42,611 nucleotides of DNA from Saprospiraceae bacterium. GTDB taxonomy: Bacteria > Bacteroidota > Bacteroidia > Chitinophagales > Saprospiraceae. The position numbers and the translations under genes were made by a program. The stretch lies in assembly GCA_030729925.1 (NCBI GenBank), contig JANQWK010000043.1, positions 1 through 42,611 on the forward strand. Reading direction: 5' to 3'. Positions 34,502-42,611 of the stretch are shown piece by piece; position 1 is the stretch's first letter; each line of letters opens with the position of its first letter. Under the pieces are notes generated by a model. That model was not told the origin of the DNA. It was given only the letters and a program-made list of their open reading frames with translations, and made no database searches.

Positions 34502-36193
34502 ATGAGGTTCGACTCTTTTTCGTATCAAAGGCCTGATGTCCAGCAGAGTACCCATATCTTTGAGCAATCGCTGGAAGCTTTTCGCGCAGCCGGAAGTTAC
34601 GAGGAGGTTTCCCGTGCCTTCGATGCCATTAACACGATCCGGACGAGTATTGCTTCCAACTGGAATTTATGTCATATCAGGCATACGATCAATACCCGTG
34701 ATGCCTTTTACCATGCCGAGAATACTTTTTTTGACGAAGTCATACCGCAGTTTCAGCGTTTGGATCACCAATTTTACCAGGCCTTGCTCGAAACGCCTTT
34801 CCGGAATGATTTAGAACAGCAATGGGGCAAGCAGTTGTTCCGGTTGGCGGAAACGATGTTGGCTACCTTTAATGATGCTATTCTGGAGGATCGCCAGGTG
34901 GAGAACAGTCTGAACAGCAGCTATATCCAGTTAAAAGCGGGGGCGGAGATTCGTTTTCGCGATAAGGTGTACAATTTATCCAACATCCATCCACTGGAGA
35001 TAGATCCTGACCGGGATACCCGCAAAGAAGCAGCCCTGGCCAAGTGGCAATTTTTTGAGCAACACCAGGATGCGATTCACGATATTTTTGACCGTTTGGT
35101 GCGCACCCGTCACGCGATTGCGACTAAACTTGGTTTTGAAAACTTTGTGTCGTTGGGCTATGCCCGGCTGGCTAGAACGGATTATACTGCAGCCGATGTG
35201 CGGAAGGTGAGGGAGGCTATTCGGGAATATGTGGTACCGGTAGTGAGCCGGTTGTATGCCCGTCAGCAGGAAGAACTGGGACTTGACGAGCTCTTTTTTT
35301 ACGATGAAGGTTTCCGGTTTGTGGAGGGCAATCCCAAGCCAGAGGGCGATGCCGACTGGATTATGGCCCAGGCAAGGAGGATGTATGACGAGCTGTCCCC
35401 CGAGACCAGTGTTTTTTTCCGGGATATGGAGTCTCGTGGATTGATGGATCTACTGTCTAAGGACGGTAAAGCGACCGGCGGGTATTGTACCTATATTTCT
35501 GACTACGAGGCGCCCTTCATTTTTTCCAACTTCAACGGCACTAGTGCCGATATTGATGTCCTCACCCATGAGGCTGGGCACGCCTTTCAGGTGTTTAGCA
35601 GCAGGCATTGGAAACTCAAAGAGTACGAGTGGCCTACCTTTGAGGCTTGTGAAATTCATTCGATGAGTATGGAATTTCTCACCTGGCCTTGGATGCATCT
35701 TTTTTATGGAAAGGACACACCAAGGCAGTTGTTTGCGCACCTGTCTTCAGCAGTCATGTTTTTGCCGTATGGCGCTGCCATAGACGAGTTCCAGCATTGG
35801 GTGTATGAGAATCCGGATGCTACGCCATCAGAGCGGAGTCAGCAGTGGCGGGAGCTGGAAAAAATATATTTGCCCGAGCGCAACTATGAGGGGCAGGCAT
35901 GGCTGGAAGCAGGAAATGCCTGGATGCGGCAATCGCATATCTTTTCTGTCCCCTTTTACTACATAGACTACGTGCTGGCACAATTCTGCGCTTTCCAGTT
36001 CTGGATAAGAAGTAGGGCAAATGACCCTCAGGCTTGGCCGGATTACCTGGCACTTTGTCAGGCTGGCGGAAGTCAGTCCTTCACCGAGCTACTGCATACC
36101 GGCAACCTGAAAAGTCCCTTTGAACCAGCGCATATCCGCGACATTATGACCCGGGTAGCGGAGTGGCTGGAAAGCGCAGCGAAAAGTCATTGA
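34502..36193 (+). CDS. M3 family oligoendopeptidase (PepF-like)
   Basis: A 563-residue cytoplasmic zinc oligopeptidase. The zinc motif HEAGH is at residues 356-360 (DVLTHEAGHAFQVFSSR), followed by FEACEIHSMSMEFLTWPW with the third-ligand Glu. The region KATGGYCTYISDYEAPFIFSNFNGTSADIDVLTHE is typical of the PepF/M3 group. N-terminal helical domain complete. It degrades short peptides. It is divergent from uppS (215-bp gap) and ends 3 bp before the convergent DUF3299-like gene. Confidence 0.92.
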   Translation: MRFDSFSYQRPDVQQSTHIFEQSLEAFRAAGSYEEVSRAFDAINTIRTSIASNWNLCHIRHTINTRDAFYHAENTFFDEVIPQFQRLDHQFYQALLETPFRNDLEQQWGKQLFRLAETMLATFNDAILEDRQVENSLNSSYIQLKAGAEIRFRDKVYNLSNIHPLEIDPDRDTRKEAALAKWQFFEQHQDAIHDIFDRLVRTRHAIATKLGFENFVSLGYARLARTDYTAADVRKVREAIREYVVPVVSRLYARQQEELGLDELFFYDEGFRFVEGNPKPEGDADWIMAQARRMYDELSPETSVFFRDMESRGLMDLLSKDGKATGGYCTYISDYEAPFIFSNFNGTSADIDVLTHEAGHAFQVFSSRHWKLKEYEWPTFEACEIHSMSMEFLTWPWMHLFYGKDTPRQLFAHLSSAVMFLPYGAAIDEFQHWVYENPDATPSERSQQWRELEKIYLPERNYEGQAWLEAGNAWMRQSHIFSVPFYYIDYVLAQFCAFQFWIRSRANDPQAWPDYLALCQAGGSQSFTELLHTGNLKSPFEPAHIRDIMTRVAEWLESAAKSH

Positions 36194-36195
36194 CC

Positions 36196-36657
36196 TCAAT
36201 TATTGACGTTGTCCACCTGCACTGCACCATGTAAAGCATAAATCAGGCGGTTGATATCAGAACTGTTGAGTTCTAGCTTACCCTTTATGATAACGGGTTC
36301 GGTAGTGTACTTGATGTCCTCTTTGGCATACACTTCCATCACCGTTTCAGGCCCTGCGCCCCCGCAGAAAAAACACATGTTGTAGGGGTAGGCCGAAAAA
36401 ATAAATTCCTTGTGGCTCTTATAGCCCTCAACAGGAATAATGTAGCCTTTGATCACAATTTCCTTGTTTTCCAATTGTTGAATTTCAGTGCTGAACTGAG
36501 GCACATCTACCTTGAAGCCGAGAATTTCGTCATACTCTTTGGTGTAGGTTATCTTTGACAGCGTTTTCCACATATTGGCCTCATTCTGAGCCTGAACCTG
36601 AACTGCCATCAGCAAGGTCCAAAATAATCCCCCGAGAAAAATGATCTTTTTCATCAA
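36196..36657 (-). CDS. Small secreted DUF3299-like protein
   Basis: A 153-residue exported protein. Signal peptide about 1-23 (MMKKIIFLGGLFWTLLMAVQVQAQ). The mature part contains VPQFSTEIQQLENKEIVIKGYIIPVEG and the pair of cysteines in YNMCFFCGGAGPETVMEVY, followed by an OB-like strand set (EPVIIKGKLELN). This pattern is like DUF3299 proteins of unknown function, and a metal or redox role for the CxxC is inference. The gene is convergent with the M3 peptidase gene. Confidence 0.7.
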   Translation of the reverse strand: MMKKIIFLGGLFWTLLMAVQVQAQNEANMWKTLSKITYTKEYDEILGFKVDVPQFSTEIQQLENKEIVIKGYIIPVEGYKSHKEFIFSAYPYNMCFFCGGAGPETVMEVYAKEDIKYTTEPVIIKGKLELNSSDINRLIYALHGAVQVDNVNN

Positions 36658-36834
36658 TATGTTATTTTTTGGTTTTGTCTCGGCAAATTAACGATTATAT
36701 GACAGATTGCGTTTACTGCCAAGCGTTAAATCCCAAATTTTCTTTGGTGCGCTACTTTTTCAAGCTGAATGGCAGGGGGCTGCGAAAATTTTGTTTGCCC
36801 CTCGAAAAAGGTGAAAAAATAACCTGCCTAAGGT
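36658..36834. other. Leader and spacer with a weak short ORF
   Basis: A 72-codon ATG frame begins at 36699 (TDCVYCQALNPKF...) and runs through the repeat to 36914, using about 25 codons of it. It contains one CxxC but no other support. The likely content is promoter and leader sequence of the DUF3299-like gene (minus) and spacer. Confidence 0.25.
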
Positions 36835-36940
36835 GGTTACTTTCGAGGGGGGTGGAGGGATTAATAAGGGTAAATCAGGTGCAAGGCACCTTAAGGTGCC
36901 TTGCACCTGAGTAATAAAATACTGATAAACAATATATTAA
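36835..36940 (+). repeat. Dispersed palindromic intergenic repeat, copy 3
   Basis: Left box is diverged (GGTTACTTTCGAGG...GGATTAATAAGGGTA). The core 36875-36910 is a 36-bp perfect palindrome of the same two hairpins. The right box is CTGATAAACAATATATT. It lies between the divergent DUF3299-like gene and ileS, the only copy in a divergent promoter region. Confidence 0.85.
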
Positions 36941-37024
36941 ATAATAAAAACCCAAAAAAAATCTCCATGAAGTGCTTGTCGGCACAAACTCTCGGGCTTA
37001 GTTTTGGAATATAGTTTCCGGCAG

Positions 37025-37056
37025 TTTGTAAGAGCTTTATTGTTTGGTTATATTTG
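37025..37056 (+). promoter_or_regulatory. Candidate promoter of ileS
   Basis: TTTG (37025-37028), a 20-bp spacer and TATATTTG (37049-37056): a full match to the Bacteroidota -33/-7 consensus, with the same spacing as pyk. The 5' leader to the ATG at 37118 is about 55 nt. Confidence 0.6.
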
Positions 37057-37117
37057 CGCTGCATGACAGTTGAATCGTGTGTGGAATTCTTAACGGTTTT
37101 TGGCTAATTTTTTCTTT

Positions 37118-40100
37118 ATGTACGAATTATTTGATGCCCTTGACTTGTCTGCTATAGACAAGGAAGTGCTTGCGTTTTGGAAGGAGCAGGACATTTTCAA
37201 TAAAAGTATTGAGCAGAGAGATCCGGATCATACTTATGTTTTTTATGAAGGCCCCCCATCGGCCAATGGTATGCCTGGTATCCATCACGTGATGGCACGT
37301 ACGATCAAGGATCTTTTTTGTCGCTACCACAGCATGAAAGGTGAGCGGGTAGAGCGAAAGGGAGGATGGGACACGCATGGGCTTCCGATAGAACTCAGTG
37401 TCGAAAAAGAACTTGGGATTACGAAGGAGGATATCGGGGGCAAGATTTCGGTGGACGAGTACAACGCGAAGTGCCGTGAAACGGTGATGCGTTATAAGGA
37501 TGTTTGGGATGACCTCACGGAAAAAATGGGGTATTGGGTAGATTTGGACAATCCTTATATTACCTACGAGAACGATTACATTGAAACGGTGTGGTTTTTA
37601 CTCAAGCGCTTGTATGACAAGGGCTTGTTGTACAAAGGATATACGATACAGCCCTATTCACCTGCTGCGGGCACGGGTTTGAGTTCTCACGAACTGAATA
37701 TGCCTGGTGCCTACCGCGAAATTCGGGATGTGTCGGCAGTGGCTCAGTTTAAGCTTAAGGGACAGGACAACGAGTATTTTTTGGCGTGGACGACAACCCC
37801 CTGGACGCTTCCTTCGAATACTGCTTTGGCTGTAGGTGCAAGGATTACCTATGTTAAGGTAAAGACTTTCAATCGCTACACCCAGGAGCCTATTACGGTT
37901 ATTCTGGCAAAGGACAGACTCTCTGCTTATTTCAGCGACGCTAATCCCAATCTTGAAGCCGCAGAAGTGCAGCCGGGCAACAAGCCCATTCCTTACATCG
38001 AGATTGTGGATGAAATGACAGGCGCCGAATTGGAGGGGATGGCGTACGAGCAACTGATGCCTTACGTTCAGCCGGATGCTCCTGCTTTTAAGGTGCTGCT
38101 GGGCGATTTCGTGTCCACCGAGGATGGTACAGGTATCGTACATATCGCTCCTACTTTTGGTGCTGATGACTTTAAAGTGGCTAAAAAGTATGGTATTCCT
38201 GCGCTGTTGGTAAAAGACGAACAGGGAAATGCTACTCCCCTGGTGGATGCTCAGGGCAGGTTTGTGAAAGAAGTGACCGATTTCGCCGGACGCTACGTGA
38301 AAGATTACGGACAGGAGGAGGAAAGACCGGTAGATGCCGATATTGTGATCAAACTCAAAAACGAGAACAAACTTTTTCATTCGGAAAAATACCTGCACAA
38401 TTACCCGCACTGCTGGCGCACCGACAAACCCGTTTTGTACTATCCGCTGGATAGCTGGTTTATCCGGGCTTCTTCGGTGAAGGAGCGCATGTTTGAATTG
38501 AATAAAACAATCAACTGGAAACCTGCTTCTACCGGTGAGGGACGCTTCGGTAAATGGCTGGAAAATCTCCAGGACTGGAACCTTTCGCGATCCCGCTATT
38601 GGGGTATCCCTCTTCCGGTTTGGAGAACCAAAGATGGTGCACACGAAGTTTGTATCGGTTCTGTTGAGGAGCTGCGCACAGCCATCAACAAGGCAAACGA
38701 GCAGTTGAAGCTCAGCCAGGCTGTGCCCGCTGATTTGCATCGCCCCTATATTGATGAGATTGTGCTGGTGGCAAGCAACGGAGCACCCATGTACCGCGAA
38801 ACAGACCTGATAGATGTTTGGTTTGATAGCGGTTCGATGCCCTATGCCCAGTGGCATTATCCCTTCGAAAACCAAGAGATTTTTAAACGCAATTTTCCCG
38901 CAGATTTTATTGCAGAAGGGGTGGATCAGACCCGCGGATGGTTTTATACGCTTCACGCCATCGCCGTGATGGCTTTCGATAGCGTGGCTTTCAAAAATGT
39001 CGTATCGAACGGTCTGGTGCTCGATAAAAACGGGGTGAAAATGTCCAAGCGCCTGGGGAATGCCGTGGATCCTTTCGAGGCTATCGCGACCTACGGGGCA
39101 GACGCTGTACGATGGTACATGATTACCAACGCGCAGCCCTGGGATAACCTTAAGTTTGATATGGAAGGCCTCGAAGAGGTGCGCAAGAAGTTTTTCCGAC
39201 CTCTTTTTCATACCTATAACGGCATTTTTGCCCAGTACGCCAATTTGTGCGGATTTCGGTTCGAAGAACCGGAAATTCCACTCAGCGAGCGCGAGGATAT
39301 TGACCGCTGGATTATTTCCCGACTCAATACGCTGATCAGGGAAGTGGATCAGGACTACGCGCAGTACGAACCTACGCAGGCCGGAAGGAAAATCCAGGTT
39401 TTCGTGGACAGAGACCTGAGCAACTGGTACGTGCGCCGCAACCGCAAACGTTTTTGGAGCAAACAGTATGGTGACAATGAAGTAGCAGCCTACCAAACGC
39501 TCTACGAGTGCTTACTTAAGGTGGCTCAGCTGATGGCTCCCATCGCTCCGTTTTTCCCGGAGTGGCTGTTCAAAAACCTCAATGCGGTGACAGGAAAAGC
39601 GTCTCAGCCTTCTATCCACTTGCTCGATTTTCCCGTGGTGAACGAGCAGGCCATTGATCCTTTGCTGGAGGAGCGCATGGATTATGCCCAACGGGTTGCT
39701 TCGTTGGTGTTTTCCCTTCGGAAAAACGAAGGCATCAACGTACGACAGCCCCTCCAGAAGATTTTATTGCCCGTGCTGAACGAACAGTTTATGGGGCAAA
39801 TAGATCGGGTCAAAGATCAAATCCTCTCGGAGGTGAATGTGAAGGAAATCGAATACCTGACCGATACGACCGGCATCTTGAAAAAACGGATCAAACCCAA
39901 TTTCAAAACACTCGGCAAACGATTGGGCAAGCACATGAAGGCCGCCAGTCAGTTGATTGCCGAACTCGACCAGGAAGCTATTGCAGCTATCGAAAAACAG
40001 GGCGTTTACCAGATGCACATCGAGGGTCAGGATTACGAGTTGCTGCTGGAAGACTTTGATATCACTACCGACGATATTCCCGGCTGGCTGGTAGCCAACG

Positions 40101-40405
40101 ATGGGCCTTTGACCGTGGCACTGGATGTGACGATTACCGATGATCTAAAGGCAGAGGGTACAGCCAGGGAATTGGTCAATCGCATCCAGAATTTGCGCAA
40201 AGAGAAAGATTTTAACCTGACGGATCACATTGGCATCACCCTGACCGAACATCCGGCTATCGCACCTGCGATCCTGAAGTTCGGCGACTTTATCCAACAG
40301 GAAACGCTTGCTGATGCGCTTGCAATGATCCCCGGTTTTACCGAAGGTGATACGATCGTCCTCCCCGAAGCAGGGGAGCTCTACGTGGCTATCGCCGTCT
40401 TGTAA
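37118..40405 (+). CDS. ileS: Isoleucyl-tRNA synthetase, type 2, with GIHH signature
   Basis: Charges tRNA-Ile with isoleucine; 1095 residues, cytoplasmic. The first class I signature, normally HxGH, reads GIHH (G54-I55-H56-H57 in PPSANGMPGIHH), i.e. the first and third positions are exchanged. The second signature is KMSKR (641-645). The editing domain (about 190-400) includes TTTPWTLPSNTALAV and GTGIVHIAPTFGADDF. The anticodon-binding and C-terminal regions lack the IleS1 zinc finger, which together with the length marks a type 2 (eukaryote-like) enzyme. Start: ATG at 37118; a TTG at 37100 would add six residues. Type 2 enzymes are known for mupirocin tolerance. A stem-loop follows the gene. 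Confidence 0.97.
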   Translation: MYELFDALDLSAIDKEVLAFWKEQDIFNKSIEQRDPDHTYVFYEGPPSANGMPGIHHVMARTIKDLFCRYHSMKGERVERKGGWDTHGLPIELSVEKELGITKEDIGGKISVDEYNAKCRETVMRYKDVWDDLTEKMGYWVDLDNPYITYENDYIETVWFLLKRLYDKGLLYKGYTIQPYSPAAGTGLSSHELNMPGAYREIRDVSAVAQFKLKGQDNEYFLAWTTTPWTLPSNTALAVGARITYVKVKTFNRYTQEPITVILAKDRLSAYFSDANPNLEAAEVQPGNKPIPYIEIVDEMTGAELEGMAYEQLMPYVQPDAPAFKVLLGDFVSTEDGTGIVHIAPTFGADDFKVAKKYGIPALLVKDEQGNATPLVDAQGRFVKEVTDFAGRYVKDYGQEEERPVDADIVIKLKNENKLFHSEKYLHNYPHCWRTDKPVLYYPLDSWFIRASSVKERMFELNKTINWKPASTGEGRFGKWLENLQDWNLSRSRYWGIPLPVWRTKDGAHEVCIGSVEELRTAINKANEQLKLSQAVPADLHRPYIDEIVLVASNGAPMYRETDLIDVWFDSGSMPYAQWHYPFENQEIFKRNFPADFIAEGVDQTRGWFYTLHAIAVMAFDSVAFKNVVSNGLVLDKNGVKMSKRLGNAVDPFEAIATYGADAVRWYMITNAQPWDNLKFDMEGLEEVRKKFFRPLFHTYNGIFAQYANLCGFRFEEPEIPLSEREDIDRWIISRLNTLIREVDQDYAQYEPTQAGRKIQVFVDRDLSNWYVRRNRKRFWSKQYGDNEVAAYQTLYECLLKVAQLMAPIAPFFPEWLFKNLNAVTGKASQPSIHLLDFPVVNEQAIDPLLEERMDYAQRVASLVFSLRKNEGINVRQPLQKILLPVLNEQFMGQIDRVKDQILSEVNVKEIEYLTDTTGILKKRIKPNFKTLGKRLGKHMKAASQLIAELDQEAIAAIEKQGVYQMHIEGQDYELLLEDFDITTDDIPGWLVANDGPLTVALDVTITDDLKAEGTARELVNRIQNLRKEKDFNLTDHIGITLTEHPAIAPAILKFGDFIQQETLADALAMIPGFTEGDTIVLPEAGELYVAIAVL

Positions 40406-40421
40406 ACGGATAGTCCGATGC

Positions 40422-40466
40422 ACGTTTTTCCGGAACGGCATATAAGAAACTGCTCCGGAAAAACGT
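40422..40466 (+). terminator. Stem-loop after ileS
   Basis: Perfect 13-bp arms ACGTTTTTCCGGA (40422-40434) and TCCGGAAAAACGT (40454-40466) with a 19-nt loop, 17 bp past the ileS stop. No T-run follows, so it may be a weak terminator or an mRNA 3'-end stabiliser. The next gene starts 25 bp later. Confidence 0.5.
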
Positions 40467-40490
40467 TCCACTGGTTAAACAACGACGTTC

Positions 40491-42449
40491 ATGTACGATA
40501 AGCGACTGATCGCCCTGCTATTTTTTGTACTACCGCTATCGCTATTTAGTCAGCAATATACTACCAGAAGTACCGCTCCCAAAAAACTCCAAAAGCTTTT
40601 TGAGCAGGCACTTTATTTCAATCAAATCCGGGACTTTGCCGCCGCCGAAAGGGAGTTGATTGCAGTTGTGGAGGCTGACCCTACCTTCATTGATGCCTTT
40701 ATTATGCTCGGCAATATCCGCTACAATCAGCAGGATATGGCTGCCGCCGAAAAGGCTTACAAGCAAGCACTTGACCTCGATCCGACCTATCAGCACCGCC
40801 TTTGGTACCAGACCGGACTTACCCAACTGCGACAGGGCAAATATGACATTGCAATAGCATCTTTCAACCAGTATTTGTCCATTGATGACAATAATCCCGG
40901 TTTGAAGAAAAGAGCAGCGCAACACCTGGCCAACGCTGTGTTTGCGCTTGAGGCCATACAGCAGCCCGTTCCATTTGATCCTAAACCCTTAAACGCAGCG
41001 GTCAATACCCGGAATGCCGAATATTGTCCAATCATCAGCGTGGACGGAAAATCATTGATTTTCAATAGAGTAGTGAACGGACAGGAAGATTTTTACATCA
41101 GTCGGATGGAAAATGAGGTTTGGCAAGCGGCAACCCCCATTGAGGAATTAAACTCACCCTACAACGAGGGGGCTTCTTCGTTTTCGGCCGACGGTCAGTA
41201 TATGGTATTTACGGCGTGTAATCGTCCTGAGGGACTGGGTCAGTGTGATCTTTTTTTCGCCTTTCGGCAAAACGGGCAATGGGAGACTCCGCGTAACCTG
41301 GGGACGCCCGTCAATTCCAGGCACTGGGACTCTCAACCCTCCTTGTCTTCAGATGGCCGGGTACTTGTTTTTGCTTCGGACCGACCGGGCGGGCAGGGTG
41401 GAAGGGATCTTTGGTGGACCCAAAAAACAGATGCGGGAACCTGGGCCGATCCGATAAATTTGGGGGAAAACATCAACACGTCGGGAGATGAGCAATCGCC
41501 CTTCTTTCACGCCGATGGCAAAACCCTGTATTTTATGTCTGACGGATGGCCTGGTATGGGTGGTTTTGATTTATTTGTGGCGCGGCTTCAAAGCGATGGA
41601 ACCTGGTCTAAACCTGCTAACCTCGGCTACCCTATCAATACTTTTGCCAATGAAGGTGCGCTTACGGTAAGCCTGGATGGTACAAAAGCTTGGTTTGATT
41701 CCGATTTCCGATCCCCCGAGTCGGGTATCCCCATAGATCCGCGCCTCAAGGGCAATGCAGATATTTTTTCCTTCGAACTTTATCCTGAGGCAAGGCCAGT
41801 GCCTGTGACTTATCTTAAAGCCCAGGTATCCGATGCCCGCGACCAAAGCCCTTTACAGGCCAATGCTGGTTTGATCAGACTCAGCGACCAGCAGCTTGTC
41901 AGCAGCAGTCTCACATCCGAAACAGGAACACTTCTCCTCTGTATTCCCGCTGGTCACCCCTATGCTTTGAACATTTCCAGACCTGGTTATGCCTTCCACT
42001 CTGAAAATTTTGAACTTACCGATGTACGTAGTGCGTTAGATCCTTTCCTGCTGAACATCGCCTTGCAGCCGCTGACTGCTGCGAAAAACGACGTCGAGCA
42101 GTCTGACCCCGTCATCCTGAAAAATATCTTCTTTGAAACAGGTTCTGCTTCACTTCTTCCTGCTTCTCTTCCGGAGTTGCAAAAACTGCTGGGCCTGATG
42201 CGGGAAAACCCCAGTTTATCTATTCAAATTCAGGGACATACAGATAATGTTGGCACAACAGCAGACAATCAGCAATTATCTGAAGACCGAGCCCGCGCTG
42301 TTTACGAATACCTCAGTTCCCAAGGCATCGCCCCAGAACGACTCACCTATATTGGTTTTGGAGAGACCCAGCCCATTGCTCCCAACGACACGGAGGCCGG
42401 TCGCAAAGATAACCGGCGTACAGCTTTCGTCGTTTTTTATCCCAAGTGA
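40491..42449 (+). CDS. OmpA family protein with TPR, PD40 propeller and peptidoglycan-binding domain (PorE-like)
   Basis: A 652-residue envelope protein. Signal peptide about 1-21 (LIALLFFVLPLSLFSQQ). TPR repeats about 30-150; PD40/WD40-like propeller about 170-420 (repeats such as ADGQYMVFTACN, SDGRVLVFASDRPGGQGGRDLW, ADGKTLYFMSDGWPGMGGFDLF); a carboxypeptidase-regulatory-like beta domain about 430-525 (VSDARDQSPLQANAGLIRL...YALNISRPGY); and a C-terminal OmpA domain about 540-650 (QIQGHTDNVGTTADNQQLSEDRARAVYEYL) that binds peptidoglycan. This domain order is that of the T9SS-associated PorE, but many Bacteroidota paralogues share it. No lipobox is seen. Function in secretion is inference. 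Confidence 0.9.
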   Translation: MYDKRLIALLFFVLPLSLFSQQYTTRSTAPKKLQKLFEQALYFNQIRDFAAAERELIAVVEADPTFIDAFIMLGNIRYNQQDMAAAEKAYKQALDLDPTYQHRLWYQTGLTQLRQGKYDIAIASFNQYLSIDDNNPGLKKRAAQHLANAVFALEAIQQPVPFDPKPLNAAVNTRNAEYCPIISVDGKSLIFNRVVNGQEDFYISRMENEVWQAATPIEELNSPYNEGASSFSADGQYMVFTACNRPEGLGQCDLFFAFRQNGQWETPRNLGTPVNSRHWDSQPSLSSDGRVLVFASDRPGGQGGRDLWWTQKTDAGTWADPINLGENINTSGDEQSPFFHADGKTLYFMSDGWPGMGGFDLFVARLQSDGTWSKPANLGYPINTFANEGALTVSLDGTKAWFDSDFRSPESGIPIDPRLKGNADIFSFELYPEARPVPVTYLKAQVSDARDQSPLQANAGLIRLSDQQLVSSSLTSETGTLLLCIPAGHPYALNISRPGYAFHSENFELTDVRSALDPFLLNIALQPLTAAKNDVEQSDPVILKNIFFETGSASLLPASLPELQKLLGLMRENPSLSIQIQGHTDNVGTTADNQQLSEDRARAVYEYLSSQGIAPERLTYIGFGETQPIAPNDTEAGRKDNRRTAFVVFYPK

Positions 42450-42479
42450 CATTTTCCCAACTAAGGGATGGATTTTGGA

Positions 42480-42590
42480 GGTTACTTTTTGAAAAGTTGA
42501 GGTATTAATAAGGGTAATCCAGGTGCAAGGCACTTTAAGGTGCCTTGCACCTGAGCCATAAAATTTTGATAATCAATATTTTTTCTTGCT
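42480..42590 (+). repeat. Dispersed palindromic intergenic repeat, copy 4
   Basis: GGTTACTTTTTGAAAAG (42480 on), GAGGTATTAATAAGGGTAA, core 42520-42553 with one mismatch (CACTTT), then TTTTGATAATCAATATT. It lies 31 bp past the stop of the OmpA-family gene, with no separate terminator seen. Confidence 0.85.
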
Positions 42591-42611
42591 AATTCGGTTG
42601 CCGGTAATCTG

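Noticed and set aside
36699-36914. 72-codon ORF with a CxxC motif
   Set aside because: A third of it is repeat sequence, and no family features or ribosome-binding site are seen.
37658-39496. A 612-codon open frame on the minus strand inside ileS
   Set aside because: It is the exact antisense of a well-conserved synthetase, its translation is Cys/His/Phe-rich with no domain, and such shadows are common opposite genes of this codon use.

Overview
The window looks like the chromosome of a Bacteroidota bacterium, most likely of the Saprospiria/Lewinella-Haliscomenobacter type (lineage is inference). Signs are two secreted proteins with type IX secretion (T9SS) C-terminal sorting domains, a TPR/PD40/OmpA protein of PorE architecture, the uppS-bamA pair, an OmpH/Skp chaperone, DUF4292, and promoters of the Bacteroidota form TTTG-N20-TAnnTTTG in front of pyk and ileS. 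I saw no tRNA, rRNA, CRISPR array, prophage or insertion sequence.

Layout. 1-5.5 kb: a large secreted pectinesterase-like protein (-), a lipoprotein (+) and an XRE-type regulator (-). 5.7-7.6 kb: a 600-residue acyl-CoA dehydrogenase (-) with palindromic sites in its leader. 8.1-12.7 kb: minus-strand acpP-fabF, then rnc, a SWIM-family protein lacking its zinc finger, a small membrane protein and a PPOx-like flavoprotein. 12.9-20.4 kb (+): pyk, then a tight run of TPR protein, DUF4292 lipoprotein, degenerate M23 (EnvC-like) protein, hflX and an M29 aminopeptidase. 20.5-26.9 kb: a nuclease-like orphan, a beta-CASP metallo-hydrolase (-), a TPR lipoprotein (-), a T9SS propeller protein (+), a glucosaminidase (-) and OmpH (+). 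26.9-30.3 kb: minus-strand operon of acyl-CoA dehydrogenase, class V aminotransferase and site-2 protease with CBS domains. 30.8-34.3 kb: uppS-bamA (-). 34.5-42.4 kb: M3 oligopeptidase (+), a small secreted DUF3299-like protein (-), ileS (+) and a PorE-like OmpA protein (+).

Most genes are core envelope, lipid and translation functions. acpP/fabF make fatty acids and two acyl-CoA dehydrogenases degrade them. uppS, bamA, ompH, the EnvC-like protein and the glucosaminidase build and remodel the envelope. The T9SS cargos and the PorE-like protein point to gliding-type secretion.

The most unusual signals are: (1) a dispersed ~100-bp intergenic repeat, five copies, whose core is a long palindrome made of two small hairpins, one copy showing a compensatory base-pair swap; (2) a palindrome, AGCGAATTTtCGCT, upstream of both acyl-CoA dehydrogenase genes, suggesting a fatty-acid regulon; (3) an isoleucyl-tRNA synthetase whose HIGH motif is rearranged to GIHH, the form linked to mupirocin hyper-resistance; (4) a SWIM-family protein without its SWIM finger, coupled to rnc; and (5) an in-frame ORF remnant before a nuclease-like orphan.
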